From Cryobacterium inferilacus (lineage in GTDB: Bacteria; Actinomycetota; Actinomycetes; Actinomycetales; Microbacteriaceae), in NCBI RefSeq assembly GCF_019599185.1, contig NZ_JAIEUL010000003.1:186001-250000 (forward strand): 64,000 bases of DNA, in the 5' to 3' direction. The notes below the pieces were generated by a model, which had not been told where the DNA came from, ran no database searches, and saw nothing but the letters and a program-made list of their open reading frames with translations. Shown here in pieces: positions 27,521 to 37,225 of the stretch. Each line of letters opens with the position of its first letter. Within the stretch, counting starts at the first letter, position 1. Position numbers and translations under genes: made by a program.

Positions 27521-28305
27521 GGGTCCTGGCTGTCGTCGACGGGTGCCTCGGTCAGCTGTTGCAGCCGCTCGGTGACCTGCGCGAGGGCGTTGCGCTGAGC
27601 GCGATTGAGCACATCCGCCTGATAGGCGTCGAAGAGGGGTGCCACCGCGGCTTCGTCGAAGAGCGGCTCGTCGTTGCCGTCGTCGAGATCGGCCAGCAGC
27701 GGTGAGAGCCGGGCGACGAACTCCGCCACCATCGCGTCGATCTCCCGCTCGGACGCGTCGTCGGCGAGGTCGTCGAATTGACGGCTGACGGCGGCGACCC
27801 CGGAGAGGACGTCTGGTTCGGCGAGCCGGCCGTAGACCCGGGCCAGACGGTCGATCCCGTCCTCCCCGGCCAGGTGGGCGAGCAAGATCACCTGGTCGCG
27901 GTCCATGCGGTTCATCGCCGGTGACGCTCCCGACGCCGCGAAGCGGGCCAGGCTGCTGGCCAGTGCCGGCGGCAGGTCTGGCGCGGCGTCGTGCATCCGG
28001 GCCAGGCCGATCAGCGTTTTCTGGGCCTGCAACCGAGCCATCTCGGCGTCGATTTCGGCGTCGAGCTGGTTGAGAAGCTCGGTCTGGCTGCCGGTCTCGT
28101 CAGCGAGCATCGCCGGCATCTTCTCGAGCGGGATGCCGAGTGCGGCCAGCCGTTTGATGCGCAGCAGGCGCACCAGGTCGTGCACGGTGTAGTCGCGGTA
28201 ACCGTTGCGGCTGCGCTCGGGCTCCGGCAGCACCCCCACCCGGTGGTAGTGCCGCAGGGTGCGCACCGTCACCTGGGCGAGCGTGGCGAGGTCATGGCTT
28301 CTCAT
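27517..28305 (-). CDS. MerR-family regulator
   Basis: A 262-residue protein. The N-terminal winged helix (residues 1-70: 'LATLAQVTVRTLRHYHRVGVLPEPERSRNGYRDY') is a textbook MerR domain, followed by a coiled coil with 'LLNQLDAEIDAEMARLQAQK'. The long C-terminal part (about 110-262) is acidic and helical and resembles no effector domain I recognise. It overlaps the upstream MFS gene by 14 bp and is co-transcribed with it, so it probably controls the operon through the inverted repeat at 29580-29600. Confidence 0.88.
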   Translation of the reverse strand: MRSHDLATLAQVTVRTLRHYHRVGVLPEPERSRNGYRDYTVHDLVRLLRIKRLAALGIPLEKMPAMLADETGSQTELLNQLDAEIDAEMARLQAQKTLIGLARMHDAAPDLPPALASSLARFAASGASPAMNRMDRDQVILLAHLAGEDGIDRLARVYGRLAEPDVLSGVAAVSRQFDDLADDASEREIDAMVAEFVARLSPLLADLDDGNDEPLFDEAAVAPLFDAYQADVLNRAQRNALAQVTERLQQLTEAPVDDSQDP

Positions 28306-29566
28306 CGACCAGGCTCCCTTCCGCGGGCTCGGTGTCCGATGCCTCCAGAGTACGCAGCACCGGCGCGATCAGCGCCATGATCGCCGCGACCAGCCACACC
28401 GCGGCCACGCAGATGCCCGCCGTGCGGAGACCCCACTGCTCGCCAAGCGCCGCCACGGCCACCATGCCAACGGGCGCTGCGATCATCATGAGCGAGTTCT
28501 GGGTGCCCATGATGCGGCCGCGCATCCGCTCGGGGATGCCTTCGAGCATCAGCACCCCGATCAGGCTGCCGAACAGGCCGGAGGAGAAGCCGAACAGGAA
28601 CGCCCCGGCGAAGAGCACCGGTACCGCCGGCAGCACGGCGACCAGGCCGATGCCGAGCACGGTGCCACTGAGCCCGGTGACGAACCAGGCGCGCCGGCTG
28701 CCCCTGGTACCGAAGACGGCGTAGAGACCGCCGCCCACCAGGGTGCCGGCGGCGATCGCCGTGAGCACGAACCCGAGCAGCCCGGGTTCGTTGATGAACG
28801 CGAAATGCGCCGGCAACAGCATCCCCTGCAGCCCGGTGAGCACAGCGACCATGGCCAGGCTGAGCAGCGTGACCGCCCGCAGCATTCGGTTGCTGCGAAA
28901 CAGCACGCTCCAGCCCTCGCGCAGCTGAGCCCAGACCGAGCCCATCGGCCGGGTGGCGGTGTCGCCGGCCACGGAGCGGCCGGGGATGGCGGCGAGCGCG
29001 CCGACCCGGCGCGGGATGAGCAGGGTGAGTACCGCTGCGGCGAGGGAGGTCGCGGCGGTGATCCACAGCACCGTCGACCCCTCGAACAACACCATCAGGG
29101 TGCCGGCGGCGGCGGGTCCCACGATGATCACGAGGGCCGCAATGCTCTCCCGGATGCCGATCAACCGTTCGGCGGACAGGGTCGAGTTGCGCACGATGGC
29201 CGGCAGCATCGCCTCCCTGGCGGTCATGCCCGGCACATCGCCGAACGCGCCGATGATGCCGAACAGGATGAACCAACCGAGGTTGAGCCCGGTGACCAGG
29301 TCCACGATCGGCAGGGCGGCGATGGACACCGCCGAGATCAGGTCGGCCACGACCGAGGAGGTGCGGCGGTTGATCCGGTCGATCACGACGCCCGCGAACA
29401 GCCCGGCCAGGAAGGCGGGCACGGCGGTGGCGGCCACCAGGATTCCCGCCGACAGCAGGCTGCCGGTGAGCTGCAGCACGATCAGGGGGAACACCACGGC
29501 GGCAATCGAGTTGCCCAGCAGTGACAGGGCGTACGAGGCGAGGTACAGCACGGGAACGGGACTCAT
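28292..29566 (-). CDS. MFS transporter, drug-efflux type
   Basis: A 424-residue protein with about 12 membrane helices. The conserved loop 'GLFAGVVIDRINRRTSSVVADL' between helices 2 and 3 marks the major facilitator family, in the MefA/EntS-like efflux group. The ATG at 29566 is preferred to a TTG four codons earlier. It shares an operon with a MerR regulator; efflux of the regulator's ligand is likely but the ligand is unknown. Confidence 0.88.
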   Translation of the reverse strand: MSPVPVLYLASYALSLLGNSIAAVVFPLIVLQLTGSLLSAGILVAATAVPAFLAGLFAGVVIDRINRRTSSVVADLISAVSIAALPIVDLVTGLNLGWFILFGIIGAFGDVPGMTAREAMLPAIVRNSTLSAERLIGIRESIAALVIIVGPAAAGTLMVLFEGSTVLWITAATSLAAAVLTLLIPRRVGALAAIPGRSVAGDTATRPMGSVWAQLREGWSVLFRSNRMLRAVTLLSLAMVAVLTGLQGMLLPAHFAFINEPGLLGFVLTAIAAGTLVGGGLYAVFGTRGSRRAWFVTGLSGTVLGIGLVAVLPAVPVLFAGAFLFGFSSGLFGSLIGVLMLEGIPERMRGRIMGTQNSLMMIAAPVGMVAVAALGEQWGLRTAGICVAAVWLVAAIMALIAPVLRTLEASDTEPAEGSLVDEKP

Positions 29567-29579
29567 ACTGCTACTCAAA

Positions 29580-29600
29580 ACTATGACCCTGCGTCGTAGT
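29580..29600 (-). promoter_or_regulatory. Candidate MerR operator before the MFS-MerR operon
   Basis: ACTATGAC-N5-GTCGTAGT forms an inverted repeat with 8-bp arms and one mismatch. On the minus strand TTGACT (-35-like) covers one edge. The repeat lies 14 bp before the MFS start, where MerR-type regulators bind between -35 and -10. It is the only clear dyad in the spacer. Confidence 0.6.
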
Positions 29601-29727
29601 CAAGCTGTGCGCACTCTCAGGCCCCACCCCCTCCCGGACAGCTGCGCGCCCTTTCCCTTTTACCTTCGGTTCGTACACTCCCCAGTGAAACCGTGATCGT
29701 CTCGACGTGTGGAAAGTGACCTGCCTT

Positions 29728-31038
29728 ATGTCCTCAGTCATCGATCTGGTCGACTCCCGGCTGGCGGGCTACCTCACCCCGGTCAGGCGCGCCGCGCTGC
29801 TACGGCCGCGCACCCTGCTGCTGGGCTTCACCGGTCTGCACGCCGTGTTCCTGTTCGCCCTGCTGCCCACCATCCTCACCGGCCGGGTGCTGGGCGACCT
29901 GCCGCTCTACCGGGTCTGGGCCGAGCAGGCGCTGGTGCACAACGTCTGGCAGGGCATCGACGTGGGCTGGGTGTATCCCGTCGGCGCGATCCTGCCGATC
30001 GTGCTGGCGGATGCCGCCGGCCCGTTGCTCTATCAGCTGCTCTGGTTCCTGATGACGCTGGCCCTCAACGCCGCGGCCGTCGGCGTCCTCACCGACTGGG
30101 GTCGCGATCGCGCCGGCTACCCGGCCGCCTGGTTCTGGCTGGGCTTCAGCCTGCTGCTCAGCCCGGTCGGCCTGCTCCGGCTGGAGGGGCTCAGCGCACC
30201 GCTGGTGATCATGGGCCTGGTGCTACTGGCCCGGCGGCCGGTGATCGCCGCCGCACTGCTCACCCTGGCCACCTGGATCAAGGTGTGGCCGGCGGCCGTG
30301 CTCCTCGCCATCGTGGTCGCCTGGCGCCGCCGGCTGGGTGTCATCTTCACCGGCGCCACGATCACCGCCGGTATCGGTGTCGTCGTCTGGGCGGCAGGGG
30401 GGCTGCGCTTCCTCACCGGTTTCATCACGGAGCAGACCGACCGGGCGCTGCAGTTGGAGGCGCCGGTGACGACACCGTGGGTGTGGCTGGCGGCGCTGGG
30501 GCACCGCGACACCACCGTCTACCAGAACCTCGACATCGCCACCCGCGAGGTGAGCGGGCCGGGCGCCGGCGTGGCCGCGGCCGCCATGACCCCGCTGATG
30601 TTCCTGGCCGTCGCCGGCATCGTCGTGCTTCTGCTGGTCGCGGTGCGCCGCACCGGCAGCAGTGCGCAGCTGGTGCTCCTGGGCGCGCTGGCGTTGGTGA
30701 GCGTGTTCGTCGTGTTCAACAAGGTGGGCTCCCCGCAGTACCTGCTGTGGATCGCTCCGGTCGTGGCCGTTGGCATCCTGCACGACTGGGCACGCTGGCG
30801 GGTGCCGGCGTACCTCACCGTCGTCATCGGCGGGTTGACCACGCTGGTCTTCCCGATCTTCTACCTCCCGCTGGTGCACGGCGACGCCGGCGCCGTGCTG
30901 CTGCTCACCCTGCGCAACGGCCTGCTCGTGGTGCTGCTCTGCTGGTCGGTGGCGGCCCTGTGGGGCACGGCGCGGCTGCGCCGACCGGCATCCGTCGCCC
31001 GTCGCCGCCGCACCGACAGCGGCCTGCCGGCCCGGTGA
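29728..31038 (+). CDS. GT87-like polytopic membrane protein (DUF2029)
   Basis: A 436-residue protein with about ten membrane helices. The pattern ('PLYRVWAEQALVHNVWQGIDVGWVYPVGAILP', then 'LRLEGLSAPLVIMGLVLLARRPVIAAALLTLATWIKVWPAA', then 'KVGSPQYLLWIAP') is that of actinobacterial DUF2029/GT87 proteins. Some of these are polyprenyl-phosphate-dependent mannosyltransferases for cell-envelope glycolipids. The ATG at 29728 was chosen because GGAAAG precedes it; a GTG at 29707 is also possible. The acceptor is not known. Confidence 0.82.
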   Translation: MSSVIDLVDSRLAGYLTPVRRAALLRPRTLLLGFTGLHAVFLFALLPTILTGRVLGDLPLYRVWAEQALVHNVWQGIDVGWVYPVGAILPIVLADAAGPLLYQLLWFLMTLALNAAAVGVLTDWGRDRAGYPAAWFWLGFSLLLSPVGLLRLEGLSAPLVIMGLVLLARRPVIAAALLTLATWIKVWPAAVLLAIVVAWRRRLGVIFTGATITAGIGVVVWAAGGLRFLTGFITEQTDRALQLEAPVTTPWVWLAALGHRDTTVYQNLDIATREVSGPGAGVAAAAMTPLMFLAVAGIVVLLLVAVRRTGSSAQLVLLGALALVSVFVVFNKVGSPQYLLWIAPVVAVGILHDWARWRVPAYLTVVIGGLTTLVFPIFYLPLVHGDAGAVLLLTLRNGLLVVLLCWSVAALWGTARLRRPASVARRRRTDSGLPAR

Positions 31039-31097
31039 CGGTCATGCCCACCGACCGGGAATACGGGTTGCCAGGCGGCGCAGGGCAGAATAGGGAG

Positions 31098-31715
31098 GTG
31101 ACTGCTACAACGACCTTCGCCCTTGTCCGCCACGGCCAGACCGATTGGAACGCCGCCGGGCGCATCCAGGGGGCGACGGATGTACCGCTGAACGACATCG
31201 GCCGCGGCCAGGCGACCGAGGCCGTGGGGCCCCTGTCGCAGCACGAGTGGGACTTCGTCGTGGCGTCGCCGTTGTCGCGCGCGGTCGAGACCGCCGACAT
31301 CATCGCCGACGACCTCAAGCTCGAAGTGATCCGGCACCTGCCCGGCCTGGTCGAGCGCAACTACGGACCGGCAGAGGGCCTGTCCGCCGGGCCCAAGCTC
31401 GACGCGTTGCGTGTGGACGGCAGCTACGGATCGTTCCGCGGTGCCGAAGCCGAGGAGAGCGTGTCCGGCCGTGGCCTGGGCGCCCTGCTCAAGCTCGCCG
31501 AGGACTACCCGGGCGCCCGTGTGATCGTCGTCTGCCACGGCACGCTGATCCGGCTGAGCCTGGGTGCCGCGCTCGAGCGCGACATCCCGCCGATCACCAA
31601 CGCCGCCATGTCGATCGTGGCGTACAACCCGGAGTCTGGGTGGAGCGCCTCGGTGATCAACAACGAGCTGCTGGACGCCGACACCCTCGACGCCGGGGCC
31701 CTCGCCGCCCTGTAG
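31098..31715 (+). CDS. Histidine phosphatase (phosphoglycerate mutase-like)
   Basis: A 205-residue protein from the GTG at 31098. The catalytic motif 'LVRHGQTDWN' (His 12) and the second His in 'VIVVCHGTLIRLSL' are intact, along with 'NYGPAEGLS'. The family removes phosphate from sugars, nucleotides or small acids; the substrate is unknown. The frame is open far upstream inside the preceding gene. CAGAAT lies 6 nt before the GTG and fits a leaderless start. An ATG at 31044 is the alternative. Confidence 0.85.
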   Translation: MTATTTFALVRHGQTDWNAAGRIQGATDVPLNDIGRGQATEAVGPLSQHEWDFVVASPLSRAVETADIIADDLKLEVIRHLPGLVERNYGPAEGLSAGPKLDALRVDGSYGSFRGAEAEESVSGRGLGALLKLAEDYPGARVIVVCHGTLIRLSLGAALERDIPPITNAAMSIVAYNPESGWSASVINNELLDADTLDAGALAAL

Positions 31716-31731
31716 CTGTTCCCCGTCGCGC

Positions 31732-32886
31732 TCAGCGGCGGGTGGAGACCGTGACCGTGAACTTGGTGTTCCGGCCCACCTGGTGGGTCTGGCCCACGAT
31801 GCGGGTGAGCGGGGAGCGGTAGCCCAGGTGGGTGTTCCAGACCGTCCAGAGCTCCCCGCCGGGGCGAAGCACCCTTGCGGAATCCTCGAACAGTTTGAGG
31901 GCGATGCCCGCGTGCACCGATGAGCCGATGTGAAACGGCGGGTTGAGCACGATCAGTTCGGCGGATGCGTCCGGCTGGGAACCGAGAGCATCGTCACGCA
32001 GCACCCGCACCCGGTCGGCTACCCCGTTGGCGCGCATGGTCGCCGCGGCCGACGCCACCGCCGCCTGAGACTGGTCGGTGGCCAGCACGCGCAGGCCGGG
32101 CCGCCGCTGGGCGAGGGCGGCGGCGAGCACTCCGGTACCGCAGCCCAGGTCGATGGCCGTCGTCGCGGCCGGCTTCATTCGGTCGAGGAAGTCGAGCAGG
32201 TACCGGGTGCCGATGTCGATGGTGGTGCCGGCGAACGCGGCGCCGTGCGCGCAGACGGTGAGCCCGAGGTCCTCGTGCACGACGGAGCGTGGCGGGCCGG
32301 ACTCCATCGACCCGATGGGCCGTGTCGCCAGCAGAACCCGGGACTTCTGGCGCGCCGGGCTCACCGCGACCTCGCCGAAGTGGCGGCGCAGCACCTCGTT
32401 CATCGCCACGCTCATGTGCTTGATGCGACCACCGGCGACCACCGTCACGTCGGGGGCGGCGAACCGGACGATCGCGCCGGCCAGTTCGTCGAGCGCGGCC
32501 AGGCTGCGCGGCAGCTGCATCAGCACCACGCGGGCGCCGGTGAACAGCTCAGCACCCAACGCCACCTGCCGGTAGGAGTCGGCCAGACCGGGCACGGTGG
32601 CGGCCAGCTCTGTCGCGTTCCGCGCCAGCGCGTGCTCGCCGGAGAGGGCATCCTGGTAGACGCGGATGCCGGCCGGCGCGCCCAGCCGCTCCCCCAGCTC
32701 GGCGGCCGTCGCGAGCGTCAGCGCACCGTAGTGGTCCTCGAGCACCACGACCTCGGCAGGGCCGGCGGCGGCCAGCACCGCCGCCGCCTCGTCGAGGATG
32801 AGGCGATCGCTCGCGTCGACGGCGAAGAGATTGGCCGCCTCGACATCGGGCCACCGGCGCAGGCGCTCGAAAGGAAAGTCAGACAT
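31732..32886 (-). CDS. Class I SAM methyltransferase, RsmC/RlmG-like
   Basis: A 384-residue protein with two Rossmann-like halves, the arrangement of RsmC/RlmG rRNA guanine-N2 methyltransferases. The C-terminal half is the active one: 'AIDLGCGTGVLAAAL' binds SAM and 'IVLNPPFHIG' is the N-P-P-F catalytic motif for exocyclic amino groups. The N-terminal half is the degenerate copy used for substrate binding. The frame is open upstream to 33924 but the normal start 'MSDFPFERLRRWP' is the ATG at 32886. It converges with the phosphatase gene. Confidence 0.87.
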   Translation of the reverse strand: MSDFPFERLRRWPDVEAANLFAVDASDRLILDEAAAVLAAAGPAEVVVLEDHYGALTLATAAELGERLGAPAGIRVYQDALSGEHALARNATELAATVPGLADSYRQVALGAELFTGARVVLMQLPRSLAALDELAGAIVRFAAPDVTVVAGGRIKHMSVAMNEVLRRHFGEVAVSPARQKSRVLLATRPIGSMESGPPRSVVHEDLGLTVCAHGAAFAGTTIDIGTRYLLDFLDRMKPAATTAIDLGCGTGVLAAALAQRRPGLRVLATDQSQAAVASAAATMRANGVADRVRVLRDDALGSQPDASAELIVLNPPFHIGSSVHAGIALKLFEDSARVLRPGGELWTVWNTHLGYRSPLTRIVGQTHQVGRNTKFTVTVSTRR

Positions 32887-33006
32887 CCGCTCAGGATAGC
32901 CGCCCGCACGCCCGCGGCCCCGCCCACCGGAGCGGCTCGGGGAGGCCGCCGCGGCGTGGGACAATAAGAGACTCCTGTTCACCGACCGTCTCGGACACCG
33001 CACCCC

Positions 33007-36000
33007 ATGGCCCACAACCTCAGCGACCTGCAGATCGCCCGCCTCGTCGGGCCGCAGGCGTACTCGCGCGGGGTGCGGTATGCCAAGGAGGGTCGGGTCG
33101 AGGACCAGGTCTGGCAGCTCGGCGGCAGCCGGCTGCTCGGCACCGTCGGCGGCACGCAGGCTCGGCCATACGACGTCACCGTCACCTTCCAGCAGGATTC
33201 CAACGGCACGGTCGTGCGCGCCTCCGGCACCTGCAGTTGCCCGATGGCCATCAACTGCAAGCACGTCGTTGCCCTGCTGCTCGCCAGCCGGTCGACCGCG
33301 GCCGAGCTGGCCAGGGCACCGCACCACGCGGAGGCGCAGCGCGCCAGGACCGCCGCTCCGGCCACCTGGCAGAGCGCGCTGGCGCCGCTCACCCGTGCCC
33401 CGGAGGCCGAGCCGAGCACGGGCACCGCCCTGGCCCTGCAGTTCGAACTGCTGCCGCCGCCCCGCGCCGCACGAGCTCCCGCCCCCACGGTCTCGCTCGC
33501 CCGGCTCGGCGTGCGCCCGATGGTGCGCGGCAAGAAGGGCAAGTGGATCCGCGGCAACCTCACCTGGGACAACCTGGCCTACTCCCGCGGCATGCTCAAC
33601 CGGGCGCAGCTGCGGGTGCTCACCGCCCTGTTCGAGCTGTATTCCTCCGGGCAGCGCTACCACGTGACCACAGACCCCTGGTTGCACCTGGACGGATTCG
33701 CCAACCGCGCCCTCTGGGGTCTGCTCGGGGAGGCCCGTGAGGCCGGCATCCCCTTCATCGGCACCTCCCCCGGGCAAGATCCCGTGCAGATCAGCGAGGA
33801 ACCGGCCGAACTCTCGCTCGACATCCGACGGGACGAGAACGGCCTCACCCTCTTCCCCACCATCTCGCTGGACGGCCGCACCCTCGACCGCAGCGCCCTG
33901 GGCTACATCGGCGACCCGGCGCACGGCCTGTTCACCTGGGCGGCCGACACCGCCGACCTACGCCTCACCCTGGCCCCGCTGGCCCGGCAGGTCGGCCGTG
34001 ACCTGCGCGTGCTCGCGTCCGCGCACACCCCCATCACGATCCCGCCAGACGAGGAGAACGTCTTCCTCGCCGACTTCTACCCGTTCCTGCGCGGTCAGCT
34101 CTCGCTCACCAGCACCGACGCGTCGTTCGACCTGCCAGACACCGCCCGTCCCGTGCTGGCCCTCTCGATCAGCGCCCAGGCGGATGCCCGCATCAACCTG
34201 CACTGGGAGTGGCAGTACACCGGCGGCGCAGGCGGCTCGGGCGAACCGGCGATCGCGCCCCTGCGCGGTCCGGCCACCACCGACGCTCCCGCCGGGTATC
34301 GGGACGCCGCCGACGAGGCCCGCATCCTGCATGCCGTCACCGGCATATTCGCGGATTTCCCGGCTCACCAGCCGGCACTGTTCGCAGCGGAGCTCACCGG
34401 CTCCGCCAGCGTCGCCGACTCCCCGGGCATCCTGCGCGCCGACTCCAGCCTCGACGGCGCCCGCATGATCGAATTCCTCGGGTCGGTGCTGCCCGTGCTC
34501 GAGTCGGCGGACGAAATCCTGGTGCGGTTCGTGGGCGAAGCTCCCGAATACCGTGAAGCGGCCGAGCCGCCCACCCTCACCTTCGCCACCTCGGCACGCT
34601 CGGAGAGCCGGGACTGGTTCGACCTGTCCGTGCGGGTCACGGTCGACGGCGACGACGTGCCCTTCGACGAGGTCTTCCGCGCCCTGGCCACCGGCCAGGA
34701 GCTGATGATCCTGCAGGACGGCACCTATTTCAGCCTGGACCGACCCGAACTGCAGCAGCTGCGCCGGCTCATCGAAGAGGCCCGCGGCCTGCAGGATTCG
34801 CCGAACGACTCGCTGCGCATCAACCGGGCCCAGTCCGACCTCTGGGAGGAACTGCAGGACCTCGGCACCGCGGAAGCCGAGGCCGCCGCCTGGCGCGACA
34901 CCCTCGCCGGGCTGGCCGACGGCGCCGAGATCGCGCACCGGCCGCTGCCGGCCGCGGTGAACGCGTCGCTCCGGCCGTACCAGCAGACCGGCTTCGACTG
35001 GCTCGGTTTCCTCTACGACACCGGCCTCGGCGGGGTCCTCGCCGACGACATGGGGCTCGGCAAGACGCTGCAGGCCATCGCCCTCATCGTCGATGCCCGC
35101 GGGCGTCAGGCCGATGGGAACGACACGAAGCCGTTCCTGGTGGTGGCGCCCACCAGCGTGGTGCACAATTGGGCCACCGAGTGCGCCAGGTTCGCGCCCA
35201 GCCTCTCGGTGGCCGCGATCACCGAGACCACCGCCAAGCGCGGCGGCTCGCTGGCGCACGCCCTGGCAACGGCGGATGTCGTGATCACCTCGTACACGCT
35301 GTTCCGGCTGGACTTCGACGAGTACGACGCCGTCAGCTGGGCCGGGTTGCTGCTCGACGAGGCGCAGTTCGTGAAGAATCACAAGTCCCGCGCGCACCAG
35401 TGCGCCAAGCGCCTGCAGGCCCCGTTCAAGCTCGCCATCACCGGCACCCCGCTGGAGAACAATCTGATGGAACTGTGGTCGCTGCTCTCGATCACCGCGC
35501 CAGGTCTGTTCCCCAATGCCGCCCGGTTCTCCGAGTACTACCAGCGCCCCATCGAGACGCAGGCAGACAACGACAGGCTCAGCCAGCTGCGCCGGCGCAT
35601 CCGCCCGTTCATGCTGCGCCGCACCAAGGACCAGGTCGCCAGCGACCTGCCCGCCAAGCAGGAGCAGGTGCTCGAGCTCGACCTGCACCCGCGGCACCGC
35701 CGGGTGTACCAGATGCACCTGCAGCGCGAGCGGCAGAAGGTGCTCGGCCTGCTCGGCGACCTCAACCAGAACCGGTTCGAGATCTTCCGGTCGATCACCA
35801 TGCTGCGCCAGCTCAGCCTGGATGCCAGCCTGTACGACGAGAAGTACTCCGACATTCCGTCGAGCAAGCTCGACGTACTGATGGAGCTGCTCGAAGACGT
35901 CGTGGCCGAGGGGCACCGCACCCTGATCTTCAGCCAGTTCACCGGCTACCTGGCCAAGGTTCGGGCCCGCCTGGACGCCGCGCAGGTCAGCTACTCCTAC

Positions 36001-36369
36001 CTCGACGGGCGCACCCGCAACCGGGCCGCGGCCATCGACGACTTCAAGAACGGCGACACCTCGGTGTTCCTGATCAGCCTCAAGGCCGGCGGGTTCGGCC
36101 TCAACCTCACCGAGGCCGACTACTGCATCCTGCTCGACCCGTGGTGGAACCCGGCCGCAGAGGCGCAGGCCGTCGACCGGGCGCACCGCATCGGCCAGAC
36201 CAAGAACGTGATGGTCTACCGCCTGGTGGCCTCAGACACCATCGAGGAGAAGGTCATGGCGCTCAAGGCGGTCAAGGCCAAGCTCTTCGACAGCGTGATG
36301 ACCGACGGCGCCACCCGCGGCACCGGCCAGGGCCTCACCGCCTCCGACATCCGCGAACTGCTCGAGTAG
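33007..36369 (+). CDS. SWIM zinc-finger SNF2-family helicase
   Basis: A 1120-residue protein. The SWIM zinc motif is at the N-terminus (Cys 76, Cys 78, Cys 84, His 86 in 'GTCSCPMAINCKH'). A middle region of about 500 residues fits the SNF2-associated bacterial domain. The C-terminal half is the SNF2 ATPase: motif I 'LADDMGLGKTLQ', motif II 'LLLDEAQFVKN' (DEAQ), motif III 'LAITGTPLENN' and motif VI 'QAVDRAHRIGQ'. Such proteins move along DNA or strip proteins from it; the bacterial role is not settled. It starts 120 bp from a divergent methyltransferase. Confidence 0.93.
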   Translation: MAHNLSDLQIARLVGPQAYSRGVRYAKEGRVEDQVWQLGGSRLLGTVGGTQARPYDVTVTFQQDSNGTVVRASGTCSCPMAINCKHVVALLLASRSTAAELARAPHHAEAQRARTAAPATWQSALAPLTRAPEAEPSTGTALALQFELLPPPRAARAPAPTVSLARLGVRPMVRGKKGKWIRGNLTWDNLAYSRGMLNRAQLRVLTALFELYSSGQRYHVTTDPWLHLDGFANRALWGLLGEAREAGIPFIGTSPGQDPVQISEEPAELSLDIRRDENGLTLFPTISLDGRTLDRSALGYIGDPAHGLFTWAADTADLRLTLAPLARQVGRDLRVLASAHTPITIPPDEENVFLADFYPFLRGQLSLTSTDASFDLPDTARPVLALSISAQADARINLHWEWQYTGGAGGSGEPAIAPLRGPATTDAPAGYRDAADEARILHAVTGIFADFPAHQPALFAAELTGSASVADSPGILRADSSLDGARMIEFLGSVLPVLESADEILVRFVGEAPEYREAAEPPTLTFATSARSESRDWFDLSVRVTVDGDDVPFDEVFRALATGQELMILQDGTYFSLDRPELQQLRRLIEEARGLQDSPNDSLRINRAQSDLWEELQDLGTAEAEAAAWRDTLAGLADGAEIAHRPLPAAVNASLRPYQQTGFDWLGFLYDTGLGGVLADDMGLGKTLQAIALIVDARGRQADGNDTKPFLVVAPTSVVHNWATECARFAPSLSVAAITETTAKRGGSLAHALATADVVITSYTLFRLDFDEYDAVSWAGLLLDEAQFVKNHKSRAHQCAKRLQAPFKLAITGTPLENNLMELWSLLSITAPGLFPNAARFSEYYQRPIETQADNDRLSQLRRRIRPFMLRRTKDQVASDLPAKQEQVLELDLHPRHRRVYQMHLQRERQKVLGLLGDLNQNRFEIFRSITMLRQLSLDASLYDEKYSDIPSSKLDVLMELLEDVVAEGHRTLIFSQFTGYLAKVRARLDAAQVSYSYLDGRTRNRAAAIDDFKNGDTSVFLISLKAGGFGLNLTEADYCILLDPWWNPAAEAQAVDRAHRIGQTKNVMVYRLVASDTIEEKVMALKAVKAKLFDSVMTDGATRGTGQGLTASDIRELLE

Positions 36370-36376
36370 CCCGCCC

Positions 36377-37225
36377 GTGACCAGCGTTCCCGCCCTCCCT
36401 GAGGCGGACAGGCCCGGCGATGCCCGCGGGCGCATGAAGCAGGCCGCTCAGCGCGCGCACCGCAACCGGTCGGTGCGCGCCTCCGCCCGGATCGGCCTGC
36501 TCGCCAACGGCCTCGTGCACGCCCTGATCGGCGCCATCGGCCTGCAGGTCGCGAACGGCGGGGCCGGCGAGGCCGACCAGCTCGGCGCGCTCAGCGCCAT
36601 CGCCACTCGCCCGGGCGGCCTCGCCGTGCTCTGGCTGTCGACCGTGGCGCTGTGGGGCCTGGCCCTCTGGCAGGGCACCAACGCCGCGTTCAGCGTCGCG
36701 CCCAACCGGCGCATCCTCGTGTTCCGGCGCTCGCTCAACGTCGGCAAGGCCCTCGGCTTCGCCCTGCTGGGCACCGTCACATTCTGGGTGGCGCTCGGTG
36801 CCCGCGCGGGCGGAGCCGAGAGTGTGCGCCGTGCCGACACCGCCATCGTGGAGAGCCCGATCGGGTTGTTCGTGCTGCTCGCGGTCGGCACCACGGTGGG
36901 CATCATCGGCGGCGGCCTGGTCTGGCGCGGTGTGCGCCGCAACTTCCGCGAGGAGCTGCGCTATCTCTGGGGCCCCACCAAGGTGATCGTCCTCACCCTG
37001 GGCGTCTTCGGCCACACCATGAAGGGCGTCGCGTTCCTGGTCACCGGCGGCCTGCTGGTCGCCGCCGCGGTGTTCGCCGACTCCCGTTGGGTGGGCGGCC
37101 TCGACGCCGGGTTGCGCTACCTGCTCACCCTGCAGTCCGGCCCAGTGCTGCTGAACATCGTCGCGGCCGGCCTGATCGCGTTCGGCCTCTACCTCGTGGC
37201 CCGGGCGGCGTTCCTGCGGCACTAA
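36377..37225 (+). CDS. DUF1206-domain membrane protein
   Basis: A 282-residue protein with about six membrane helices in three pairs, matching the threefold DUF1206 repeat ('ARIGLLANGLVHALIGAIGLQVA', 'NVGKALGFALLGTVTFWVALG', 'GVFGHTMKGVAFLVTGGLLVAAA'). The function is unknown. A short charged N-terminal tail precedes the first helix. It starts 7 bp after the SNF2 gene with a GTG and is probably in its operon. Confidence 0.88.
   Translation: MTSVPALPEADRPGDARGRMKQAAQRAHRNRSVRASARIGLLANGLVHALIGAIGLQVANGGAGEADQLGALSAIATRPGGLAVLWLSTVALWGLALWQGTNAAFSVAPNRRILVFRRSLNVGKALGFALLGTVTFWVALGARAGGAESVRRADTAIVESPIGLFVLLAVGTTVGIIGGGLVWRGVRRNFREELRYLWGPTKVIVLTLGVFGHTMKGVAFLVTGGLLVAAAVFADSRWVGGLDAGLRYLLTLQSGPVLLNIVAAGLIAFGLYLVARAAFLRH

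Noticed and set aside
25006..27705. 899-residue plus-strand open frame over the Usp and permease genes
   Set aside because: The translation is arginine-rich and lacks domains; two real genes in other frames cover it.
31732..33924. 730-residue reading of the methyltransferase frame
   Set aside because: The upstream half reads the opposite strand of the SNF2 gene; the family start is at 32886.
33958..36186. 742-residue minus-strand frame opposite the SNF2 gene
   Set aside because: No motifs, unusual composition, and it covers the catalytic domain of a clear helicase.
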